In this document: positions 17,207-24,722 of the stretch, in pieces
Position numbering within the stretch: the stretch's first letter is position 1
How the letters are laid out: each line of letters starts with the position of its first letter
Assembly (NCBI RefSeq): GCF_000282315.2
Contig: NZ_AKJN02000008.1
Coordinates: forward strand, 744,001 to 808,000
Direction: 5' to 3'
DNA from: Pseudomonas sp. GM41(2012)
Lineage (GTDB): Bacteria; Pseudomonadota; Gammaproteobacteria; Pseudomonadales; Pseudomonadaceae
Length of the DNA: 64,000 nucleotides
Notes under the pieces: model-generated
What the model saw: the letters and a program-made list of their open reading frames with translations, nothing else
Databases searched by the model: none
What the model was told of the DNA's origin: nothing
Made by a program: the position numbers and the translations under genes

Positions 17207-19564
17207 ATGACCGCCGCCAAAAACCGCATTCTAGAGCTGCGCGCTGAACTCGATCAGCACAACTATCGCTATCACGTGCTGGACGAGCCGAGCATTCCGG
17301 ACGCCGAATACGATCGGTTGTTCCACGAGCTCAAGGCCCTCGAAGCGACGCATCCCGAACTGATCACCAGCGACTCGCCAACCCAGCGCGTCGGCAGTGC
17401 GGCGCTGTCGGCGTTCACACAGGTGCGTCACGAAGTGCCGATGCTCAGCCTCGGCAACGCCTTCGAAGAAACCGACATGCGCGAGTTCGATCGCCGGGTA
17501 ACTGAAGGTCTCGACCTTCCGGTTGGCGACTTGTTCGGCGGCGGCGCGGCGGTGGAATACAGCTGTGAACCCAAACTCGATGGCCTGGCGGTCAGCTTGC
17601 TGTATCAGGACGGCGTGCTGGTGCGCGGCGCGACTCGCGGCGACGGCACCACTGGCGAAGACATCAGCGTCAACGTCCGTACCGTGCGCAACATTCCGCT
17701 CAAGTTGCACGGTACGGGCTGGCCAGCGACCCTGGAAGTGCGCGGCGAAGTGTTCATGTCCAAGGCCGGTTTTGAGCGCCTCAACGCCACGCAACTGGAA
17801 GTCGGCGGCAAGACCTTCGCCAATCCGCGCAACGCGGCGGCGGGCAGTTTGCGCCAGCTCGATTCGAAGATCACCGCCAACCGTCCGTTGGAATTTTGCT
17901 GCTACGGCATCGGTCAGATTTCGGCCGATATTGCTGATACGCACATTGGCAATCTGCAGCAGCTCAAGGCTTGGGGCATGCCGATCAGTCATGAGTTGAA
18001 ACTGGCTCACGGCATCGCTGAATGCCTGGATTACTACCGCGACATCGGTGAGCGCCGAAATTCACTGCCCTACGAAATCGACGGCGTGGTGTTCAAGGTC
18101 AACAGCATTGCCTCTCAGCGTGAGCTGGGCTTCCGTGCTCGTGAACCGCGCTGGGCGATCGCGCACAAATTCCCGGCGATGGAAGAACTCACTGAATTGC
18201 TTGATGTGGAATTCCAGGTCGGTCGTACCGGTGCGGTGACGCCGGTGGCGCGCTTGAAGCCGGTCAAGGTCGCCGGCGTGACCGTGGCCAACGCGACGTT
18301 GCACAACATGGACGAAGTGGCGCGTCTGGGCCTGATGATTGGCGACACGGTGATCATTCGCCGCGCTGGCGATGTAATTCCGCAGGTGGTGCAAGTGGTC
18401 ATCGAGCGCCGTCCGGACAACGCACGGCCAGTACAGATTCCCGAGAAATGCCCAGTCTGCGGCTCGCATGTCGAGCGCACGCAACTGGTCAAACGCAGCA
18501 AAGGTCGCGAGACCGTCAGCGAAGGCGCGGTGTACCGCTGCGTCGGTCGTCTGGCCTGCGGTGCTCAACTCAAGCAGGCAATCATTCACTTCGTCTCCCG
18601 TCGCGCCATGGACATCGAAGGCCTGGGCGAGAAGAGCGTCGAGCAACTGGTGGACGAAGGGCTGGTGAGTTCGCCGGCTGATTTGTATGCGCTGACGTTC
18701 GAACAGATTGTCGATCTGGAAGGCTTTGCCGAGTTGTCGAGCAAGAACTTGCTCAGCGCCATCGAAGACAGCAAGCAGCCAAGCCTGGCGCGCTTCATCT
18801 ACGCCCTCGGGATTCCCGATGTCGGCGAAGAAACAGCCAAGGTGCTGGCACGTTCTCTCGGCTCGCTGGAGCGGGTTCAGCAAGCCTTGCCGCAAGTGCT
18901 TACGTATTTGCCGGATGTTGGTCTGGAAGTGGCTCACGAGATTCACAGCTTCTTCGAAGATGCGCATAACCAGCAGGTGATCAAGGATCTGCTCAAGCAC
19001 GGCCTGCAGATTCAGGATCAGGGTGAGCTTGGCGCCGAGTTTGCCGCCAGCACTACGTTGGGTGGCTTCCTCGACAAGCTGCACATCCCTTCGGTCGGGC
19101 CGGGTGGGGCGCAGAAGCTGGCGGACAAGTTTGGTTCGCTTGAAGGTGTTTTCAGTGCCGACTGGCTGGATATGCGCCAGGCGCTGCCGGAAAAACAGGC
19201 CACTTCGGTTCGGGAGTTCTTTGCGGTTGCACAAAATCGCCAGATTGCCGAAGCCGCCGAGAAACAGCTGCGCGATTTCGGCATGCACTGGCAGAGCGAG
19301 AAGAAAGTCGTCGAAGGCTTGCCGCTGGCCGGGCAGACCTGGGTGCTGACCGGTTCGCTGGAGTTGATGAGCCGCGACATCGCCAAGGACAAACTTGAAA
19401 GCCTCGGTGCCAAAGTGGCGGGCTCCGTGTCGGCCAAGACTCATTGTGTGGTCGCTGGGCCGGGTGCAGGTTCCAAGTTGACGAAGGCTAATGAGCTGGG
19501 ATTGAAGGTTCTGGATGAAGAAGCGTTTGTCGAGTTTCTGATGAAGTACGGTATCAGCGTTTAA
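17207..19564 (+). CDS. ligA: NAD-dependent DNA ligase LigA
   Basis: A 785-residue enzyme that seals nicks in replication and repair using NAD+. Domains in order: Ia NAD-binding region (HNYRYHVLDEPSIPDAEYDR), nucleotidyltransferase with the catalytic lysine in CEPKLDGLAVSL (about residue 123), OB fold, four-cysteine zinc finger (CPVCGSHVE and YRCVGRLACGAQ), helix-hairpin-helix region, and a C-terminal BRCT domain (about 705-780). The start MTAAKNRILEL at 17207 follows ATGAGAGAACACCC, which supplies a GAGAGA site; the frame to 17186 lacks one. Confidence 0.98.
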   Translation: MTAAKNRILELRAELDQHNYRYHVLDEPSIPDAEYDRLFHELKALEATHPELITSDSPTQRVGSAALSAFTQVRHEVPMLSLGNAFEETDMREFDRRVTEGLDLPVGDLFGGGAAVEYSCEPKLDGLAVSLLYQDGVLVRGATRGDGTTGEDISVNVRTVRNIPLKLHGTGWPATLEVRGEVFMSKAGFERLNATQLEVGGKTFANPRNAAAGSLRQLDSKITANRPLEFCCYGIGQISADIADTHIGNLQQLKAWGMPISHELKLAHGIAECLDYYRDIGERRNSLPYEIDGVVFKVNSIASQRELGFRAREPRWAIAHKFPAMEELTELLDVEFQVGRTGAVTPVARLKPVKVAGVTVANATLHNMDEVARLGLMIGDTVIIRRAGDVIPQVVQVVIERRPDNARPVQIPEKCPVCGSHVERTQLVKRSKGRETVSEGAVYRCVGRLACGAQLKQAIIHFVSRRAMDIEGLGEKSVEQLVDEGLVSSPADLYALTFEQIVDLEGFAELSSKNLLSAIEDSKQPSLARFIYALGIPDVGEETAKVLARSLGSLERVQQALPQVLTYLPDVGLEVAHEIHSFFEDAHNQQVIKDLLKHGLQIQDQGELGAEFAASTTLGGFLDKLHIPSVGPGGAQKLADKFGSLEGVFSADWLDMRQALPEKQATSVREFFAVAQNRQIAEAAEKQLRDFGMHWQSEKKVVEGLPLAGQTWVLTGSLELMSRDIAKDKLESLGAKVAGSVSAKTHCVVAGPGAGSKLTKANELGLKVLDEEAFVEFLMKYGISV

Positions 19565-19571
19565 GGTCGCC

Positions 19572-19661
19572 AAGATCGCAGCCTCGTTTCACTCGACAGC
19601 TCCTACATTGGAATGCATATCCTCTGTAGGAGCTGTCGAGTGAAACGAGGCTGCGATCTTT
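19572..19661. repeat. REP pair, GATCGCAGCCTCGTTTCACT type
   Basis: AAGATCGCAGCCTCGTTTCA and its inverted copy flank a spacer of about 16 bases. It follows ligA directly. Confidence 0.9.
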
Positions 19662-19741
19662 TGATGTTGCCCACGCAAAACGCGGGAACGATCACGGCGC
19701 GGGGATGATCTAGTCTTGGCAAGCCTCAGGGAGAGATCGTC

Positions 19742-20905
19742 ATGTACCGCTTCTTCGAACAGCTCAGTACACGCATCGCCGCGCCCTTCATCGGCGAAAG
19801 CTCGCGTAACAGCAAGGTCTGGCAGTGCCGCTGCGGGCAGTCGCTGTTTTTTCGCAACAGCCAGTGCCTGGCGTGTTCGGCGGCGCTGGGTTATCAGCCG
19901 GAGCAGAGTCGCCTGTCGTCGCTGCAGCCCGGTGTGCAGGCTGATACCTGGTTGCTCGACGCCGATCCGGAAGCCGGTGTCTTTCGCCGCTGCGCCAACC
20001 TCGATTCCCCGGCCGCGTGCAATTGGCTGTTGCCCGCCAATGACCACGATGCGTTATGCATCGCCTGTAGCCTGAATCACACCATCCCCGACCTGTCGAT
20101 TGCCGAAAATCACGAACGCTGGTGCAAGGTCGAAACGGCCAAGCGGCGGCTGGTTGCACAGTTGGTCAGCCTGGGGTTGCAGGTAACTCCCAAAACCGTG
20201 GACGAAGAGACGGGGCTGGCGTTCGATTTCATTGGTGTCGACCTCGAAGGCAAGCCACCCACCACGGGTCACGCCAACGGTCTGATCACCCTCGATATCA
20301 AAGAAGCCGACGATGCTCATCGCGAGCGGATTCGGGTGCAGATGCACGAACCTTATCGCACATTGCTCGGGCATTTTCGGCATGAGGTCGGGCATTACTA
20401 CTGGGATCGGTTGATCGCCAACAGCCATTGGCTGGAACCGTTCCGCGGCCTGTTCGGCGACGAACGCGCCAGGTACTCCGACGCTCTCGAACGGCATTAC
20501 CAGCAAGGCGCACCGCTCGACTGGCAGGAACATTACGTCAGCGCCTACGCGACCATGCATCCGTGGGAGGATTGGGCCGAAACCTGGGCTCACTACTTGC
20601 ACATGATGGATGCGGTGGATACGGCGTTGGGGTTCGGAATGAGTGCCAGGGAGATGGATTTCGACTATCAGCCGTTTCCCCCAAGCACCCTCTATGATCC
20701 ACAGCATCCCGGCGGGGCGGCGTTCCTGTCGTTCGTCAATGCGTGGATCGAACTGGCGGGCATGCTGAATGAGTTGTCGCGCAGCATGGGGCAGCCGGAT
20801 TTCTATCCGTTCGTCCTGCCGCCGGCAGTGATCGCCAAACTGCACTTCATCCACCTGGTGATCCAGCAAGAGGGCGGCCGGGCGGATGAGGTGTTGGCGC
20901 AATAG
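19742..20905 (+). CDS. Putative zinc-ribbon metallopeptidase (HExxH, Peptidase_Mx-like)
   Basis: A 387-residue protein without a signal peptide. The N-terminus is a zinc ribbon (C29, C31, C42, C45). A second cysteine set follows (C84, C93, C106, C109). The catalytic core has H214-E-V-G-H218 in HFRHEVGHYYWDRL, and DWAETWAHYLHMMD (about 277-290) could provide a third metal ligand. It resembles the uncharacterised family often named putative zinc-binding metallopeptidase; this is recalled, not searched. GGGAGAGATCGTC precedes the ATG. No operon partner is evident between ligA and the 4.5S RNA gene. Substrate unknown. Confidence 0.78.
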   Translation: MYRFFEQLSTRIAAPFIGESSRNSKVWQCRCGQSLFFRNSQCLACSAALGYQPEQSRLSSLQPGVQADTWLLDADPEAGVFRRCANLDSPAACNWLLPANDHDALCIACSLNHTIPDLSIAENHERWCKVETAKRRLVAQLVSLGLQVTPKTVDEETGLAFDFIGVDLEGKPPTTGHANGLITLDIKEADDAHRERIRVQMHEPYRTLLGHFRHEVGHYYWDRLIANSHWLEPFRGLFGDERARYSDALERHYQQGAPLDWQEHYVSAYATMHPWEDWAETWAHYLHMMDAVDTALGFGMSAREMDFDYQPFPPSTLYDPQHPGGAAFLSFVNAWIELAGMLNELSRSMGQPDFYPFVLPPAVIAKLHFIHLVIQQEGGRADEVLAQ

Positions 20906-20909
20906 GATC

Positions 20910-20985
20910 AAAAGATCGCAGCCTGCGGCAGCTCCTACAGGTGTACGCCGATTCATGTAGGAGCTGCCGCAGGCTGCGATCTTTT
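20910..20985. repeat. REP pair, GCAGCCTGCGGCAGCTCCTA type
   Basis: AAAGATCGCAGCCTGCGGCA and its inverted copy flank a spacer of about 14 bases. It has the same outer sequence as the CTCGTTTCACTCG units but a short loop (CTGCGGCAG). Confidence 0.88.
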
Positions 20986-21039
20986 AAAGGTCAGCGCATG
21001 TCCTTGAAGCAGCACATGTTTTTTAATCCGCCCGAACGG

Positions 21040-21067
21040 TTGTAACTTCGTCTCAGATAGGTACAAT
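21040..21067 (+). promoter_or_regulatory. Sigma-70-like promoter of the 4.5S RNA gene
   Basis: TTGTAA (21040-21045) and TACAAT (21062-21067) are separated by 16 bases, placing transcription start near 21074, about 20-25 bases before the RNA stem. Placement and spacing fit a strong housekeeping promoter. Confidence 0.6.
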
Positions 21068-21096
21068 GGCGCCGTTCGCCGTCAGGTGAACGTCGT

Positions 21097-21213
21097 TATG
21101 GTGATCCCATCGGTCCCCCCGCAACGATTACCCGTGAACCTGGTCAGATCCGGAAGGAAGCAGCCACAGCGGGAACATTGTGTGCCGGGGTGTGGCTGGT
21201 GGGGTTGCCTCCA
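21097..21213 (+). ncRNA. ffs: 4.5S RNA, signal recognition particle RNA
   Basis: The universally conserved SRP apical loop is present: GGTCAGATCCGGAAGGAAGC (about 21142-21161) followed by AGCCA, and GTGTGCCGGGGTGTGGCTGG on the 3' side. The ends pair (GTTATGG with CCATAAC at 21095 and 21211), giving the single long hairpin typical of bacterial small SRP RNA. It binds Ffh and targets membrane proteins to the translocon. Exact ends are uncertain by several bases. Confidence 0.93.
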
Positions 21214-21330
21214 TAACGCACCGCGAGTCCTCTCTCGCGTTATCTGTCTAAAAAATTACATTCTTGTTGCTCTGCCATGGATCATGTCCAGGCGGTGTTT
21301 TTTCGTTTCCGTTTTTCAGGGCGAACACAT

Positions 21331-21377
21331 AAAAGGAGGCCGAGCTGTCGAATGCGACAGCTCGGCCTCCTTTTTTA
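21331..21377. terminator. Strong bidirectional terminator
   Basis: GGAGGCCGAGCTGTCG and CGACAGCTCGGCCTCC form a 16-base perfect stem with loop AATG. Four A precede it and six T follow. It lies between the 4.5S RNA and the convergent XRE gene, and can stop both. Confidence 0.9.
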
Positions 21378-21386
21378 TTTCTGGCG

Positions 21387-21701
21387 CTAAGGCTTGGACA
21401 AGGCCTGGTCAACCGCTGCAATCAGCTTTCCCAGATCCTTCGGGGTGGCTTTATGTATGACACCGAACAGATACGCCCGCTGTTCATCTTCATCGCCTAA
21501 ATCTGCGAAAAAGGCTTTCAGCTTCACACCCAACACATCGGCAAACAGGAACAAGGCTTCCACGCTGGGGGTGTAGGTACCGGTTTCGAAGCGGCTGATG
21601 GTTTTGGGGTCAAAACCGGTTTTTTCACCGAGTTCAGCCTGAGTAAGCCCAGCGACCTTGCGGTAGCGCCGAATGGCCGCACCCAAACTTGAAATTTGCA
21701 T
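21387..21701 (-). CDS. XRE-family helix-turn-helix regulator
   Basis: A 104-residue DNA-binding protein. Residues 6-60 form a canonical Cro/CI helix-turn-helix (LGAAIRRYRKVAGLTQAELG then DPKTISRFETGTYTPSVEAL). The remaining C-terminal part is short and charged (LGDEDEQRAYLF), with no known sensor domain. It is transcribed divergently from a cyclic di-GMP turnover protein, with an interrupted palindrome between them at 21767. Control of that gene or of itself is inference. Confidence 0.85.
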   Translation of the reverse strand: MQISSLGAAIRRYRKVAGLTQAELGEKTGFDPKTISRFETGTYTPSVEALFLFADVLGVKLKAFFADLGDEDEQRAYLFGVIHKATPKDLGKLIAAVDQALSKP

Positions 21702-21766
21702 CGCTTAATTCCCATTTAGAATCAAGAACTTAACGATAGATTTTTGCATTAGACAACTGCATGATC

Positions 21767-21793
21767 CATCACCTTGCTTTGCAAAATGTGATG
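21767..21793. promoter_or_regulatory. Interrupted palindrome in the XRE / GGDEF-EAL divergent region
   Basis: CATCACCTTGC and GCAAAATGTGATG form an inverted repeat (CATCAC/GTGATG plus TTGC/GCAA). It lies 66 bases upstream of the XRE start and about 190 upstream of the GGDEF-EAL start. Candidate operator; the binding protein is unknown. Confidence 0.35.
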
Positions 21794-21984
21794 CGTTTCG
21801 TAGAATCGCCGCTCAAAATGGGTATTTGCGGCCTTTAAGGTTAGTTGATCTCAGCTGTCAGGAGGCCATCAACCGCTGTTCATGGAGTGATAACGTGTTG
21901 CTGCGCATTACCTATAAAAACATCTCTTCCGGGCATCCTGCACTGGTCGAGCGGTATCACCGCTAGCCACAGCGAGCCTGACTC

Positions 21985-23685
21985 ATGGATGAGAAATACC
22001 GCAGGGCCGTGGATGCCGCCGCGATTTTTTCCGAGACTGATCTGAGCGGCCGGATCACCCACGTCAACGATCAGTTCTGTGCCGTGTCCGGCTATAGCCG
22101 CGAAGAACTGCTCGGGCAGAACCATCGTCTCCTCAACTCGGGTCTGCACTCCGCCGATTTCTTCGCGGCGATGTGGCGCACCATCGCCTTGGGCCAGGTC
22201 TGGAAAGGCGAGATCTGTAATCGCGCCAAGGACGGCAGCCTGTATTGGGTCGACAGCACCATGGTGCCGGTACTTGATGACTCCACCGGGCGGGTTGACC
22301 GATATCTTTCGATTCGTTTCGACATCAGCGAAAAACACCAATTGCTGCATTCACTGCAATGGCGGGTGGGGCATGACGTGCTGACCGGGCTGCCGAATCG
22401 CGCGTTCCTCTCGGATTTGCTGGATCAGGCGCTGGAGTTCTCCCGACACGAAAACATCCCGCTGGCGGTGTGCATGCTCGATCTCGACGGCTTCAAAGCG
22501 GTCAATGATGGCTACGGGCATGCTAGTGGCGATCTGCTGTTGGTCGAGGTGGCCAAGCGTCTGCGCACCATTGTTCGCGGCGAAGATGTGGTGGCGCGGT
22601 TGGCTGGTGACGAGTTTGTGTTGGTGTTGCGATACGTGCGAGATCTGCCGGAACTGCGTGCGGCGTTGAACCGGGTGCTCGGCGCTATTTCGGCGCCGTA
22701 CTCGCTGCATGGCAAGGGCGTCAATGTGTTTGCCAGTATCGGCGTCACCCTGTTCCCCCACGACAATGAAGATGCCGAAACCCTGCTGCGTCATGCCGAT
22801 CAGGCCATGTACGTGGCGAAACAACGCGGTCGCAATCGCTTTCATGTGTTCGACGTGTCACGGGATCAGGAGGTCAAAGCCACTCACCAGACGGTCGAGC
22901 GAGTGCGCCAGGCGCTGGCTGCCGGTGAGTTGCGTGTGCATTTCCAGCCCAAGGTGAACATGCGTCGTGGCGAGGTTGTCGGCTTCGAGGCGTTGTTACG
23001 TTGGGAGCATCCGCTACACGGCATGGTGCCGGCCCGGGAGTTTTTGCCGCTGGTGGAAGAAACGGACCTGATCATCGATATCGGTGAGTGGGTAATGGAT
23101 CAGGTCCTGTCGCAGTTGCACCATTGGCAGCAAGCGGGGCAGGGCTGGCCAGTCAGCATTAATATTGCGGCACGACATTTCCAGCGCGCGGATTTTGTCG
23201 ACCGGCTCAAACACGTGCTCGCCCGGCATGCCCAGGTGGCTCCGCAGATGCTCGATCTGGAAATCGTCGAGTCGGTGGCGATCGAGAATATTCAGCACGT
23301 CAGCGCCTGTTTGCAGGCCTGTCAGGCGCTGGGGGTGCAGTTCTCACTGGGGGACTTCGGCACTGGTTATTCGTCCCTGAGCTACCTCAAGCGTTTGCAA
23401 ACCCAAACCATCAAGATCGACAAGTCGTTCGTGCGCGATATCGTTAATGATCGTGATGATCTGGCCCTGACCATGGCGGTCATTGGCCTGGCTCGGGCCT
23501 TTGGCCGGCAGGTGATCGCCGAAGGGCTGGAAAGTATCGAGCACGGTGAATTGCTGCTACGCCTGGGCTGCGAAGTTGCTCAAGGCTGTTTCATTGCCCG
23601 GCCGATGCCGCCCGCAGAAGTACCGGGCTGGGTTGCGGGGTTTGTCGCGCCAGTGCAATGGCAGGTGCTGGATCAAGCAGGCTGA
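21985..23685 (+). CDS. PAS-GGDEF-EAL cyclic di-GMP turnover protein with altered EAL site
   Basis: A 566-residue soluble protein: PAS domain (about 5-115), GGDEF domain (about 125-290) and EAL domain (about 300-555). The GGDEF loop is AGDEF (207-211) with RGED as RxxD inhibitory site. In the EAL domain E335 (FEALLR), N393, E426, K480 and E513 are present, but the DDFGTG motif reads G456-D-F-G-T-G, so the first, metal-bridging Asp is missing. The EAL part may be inactive or a sensor while the cyclase may work. An in-frame stop directly before ATG 21985 fixes the start; the ribosome site is weak. Confidence 0.93.
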   Translation: MDEKYRRAVDAAAIFSETDLSGRITHVNDQFCAVSGYSREELLGQNHRLLNSGLHSADFFAAMWRTIALGQVWKGEICNRAKDGSLYWVDSTMVPVLDDSTGRVDRYLSIRFDISEKHQLLHSLQWRVGHDVLTGLPNRAFLSDLLDQALEFSRHENIPLAVCMLDLDGFKAVNDGYGHASGDLLLVEVAKRLRTIVRGEDVVARLAGDEFVLVLRYVRDLPELRAALNRVLGAISAPYSLHGKGVNVFASIGVTLFPHDNEDAETLLRHADQAMYVAKQRGRNRFHVFDVSRDQEVKATHQTVERVRQALAAGELRVHFQPKVNMRRGEVVGFEALLRWEHPLHGMVPAREFLPLVEETDLIIDIGEWVMDQVLSQLHHWQQAGQGWPVSINIAARHFQRADFVDRLKHVLARHAQVAPQMLDLEIVESVAIENIQHVSACLQACQALGVQFSLGDFGTGYSSLSYLKRLQTQTIKIDKSFVRDIVNDRDDLALTMAVIGLARAFGRQVIAEGLESIEHGELLLRLGCEVAQGCFIARPMPPAEVPGWVAGFVAPVQWQVLDQAG

Positions 23686-23710
23686 AGTTTTGTGATCAAC
23701 ACCGAACCCA

Positions 23711-23800
23711 TGTGGGAGCGAGCCTGCTCGCGATAGCGGTCTGACATTCAACATTGATGGGGACTGACATACCGCTATCGCGAGCAGGCTCGCTCCCACA
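23711..23800. repeat. REP pair, GAGCGAGCCTGCTCGCGA type
   Basis: TGTGGGAGCGAGCCTGCTCG and its inverted copy flank a short spacer. It sits between two convergent genes and closely resembles the pair at 567-656. Confidence 0.9.
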
Positions 23801-23828
23801 ATGGTCTCGTGTCGATCAGAGGAATCGC

Positions 23829-24578
23829 TTAGGGTGTGCTTGGCTCGGAACCTATATAGAGCCGGATGATGTCGTCGATTTCCCCGGACATTTTCATTCG
23901 CACCAAGGTGCGCAAAATGCGCTGCACGGGCACCTTGGGATCGTTGCGCACATAACAACCGACACTCTGTTCCTGCAAGACCGCCACGCCTTGCAGTTGC
24001 CGGCCAGGCAGCAGGCGCTGATTGAACCAGTCCAGTGTCCATTGATTACTCACGGCATAGCGATAGCGTCCGGCGTGGAGTTTTTCCAGCACCTGCTCCT
24101 GGTTGCGCGCGTCTTCGCGATGCAGCCGGTCGGCGTCAAACAGCGGTTGCAGGGTCGGGTAGCTGTAGCCGAGTACGGTGCCGATGGCTTGTCGCGACAA
24201 GTCCGCAGGTATCACTGAGGTCAGCGGATCTGACCGGCTGATCAGCAGGTCGCGCTGAAACCACAGTGGAATGCTCCAGATGTAGTCCCCGGACTGATTC
24301 GGCTGCCAGGACTGCGCCGCATAGCAGCGGATATCGACTTCGCCGTGCTCCATGGCGTTTTGCACTCGCGTGCGAGGCAGCACGTGAAATTCGGCCGGTA
24401 CGCCGACCTGGGTCGCGAGGCTGACCATCATGTCGTGCAGGATGCCTTGGGTGGGGCGGCCGCGGTCCAGTTGCACCATCGGCATCGCCCAACTGTCGGG
24501 CACCACGAAGCGCAATGGCGGCTCGGCGCCAGCGACATTCAGGCTGATCAACAGCAGTGCCCCAAAGGCCAGCCGCAT
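23829..24578 (-). CDS. Periplasmic solute-binding protein, family 3-like
   Basis: A 249-residue protein with a signal peptide (MRLAFGALLLISLNVAGAE) and the two-lobed layout of extracellular family 3 binding proteins: GILHDMMVSLATQVGVPAEF in lobe one, IGTVLGYSYPTLQPLF at the lobe crossover. No permease or ATPase gene is near, so it is an orphan binding protein; such proteins often serve as sensor partners or have lost their transporter. It is divergent from dnaX and convergent with the GGDEF-EAL gene. The ligand cannot be named. Confidence 0.8.
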   Translation of the reverse strand: MRLAFGALLLISLNVAGAEPPLRFVVPDSWAMPMVQLDRGRPTQGILHDMMVSLATQVGVPAEFHVLPRTRVQNAMEHGEVDIRCYAAQSWQPNQSGDYIWSIPLWFQRDLLISRSDPLTSVIPADLSRQAIGTVLGYSYPTLQPLFDADRLHREDARNQEQVLEKLHAGRYRYAVSNQWTLDWFNQRLLPGRQLQGVAVLQEQSVGCYVRNDPKVPVQRILRTLVRMKMSGEIDDIIRLYIGSEPSTP

Positions 24579-24722
24579 AAACGCTCCGGTGCTGATAAAA
24601 CCCGAGCCGATAAAAGCCCCCCAAAGACCATCTTAGCCAGATTAGACGAGCGCACCGGATGCAATTTTGGCCTTGCTCCGATAGCATTAGCCGCTTCTGT
24701 TCCTTCGTTGCGACGGTTTTCG

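Noticed and set aside
21086..21460. 124-codon open frame over the 4.5S RNA and terminator
   Set aside because: It spans a structural RNA and a perfect terminator hairpin and has no ribosome site or domain.
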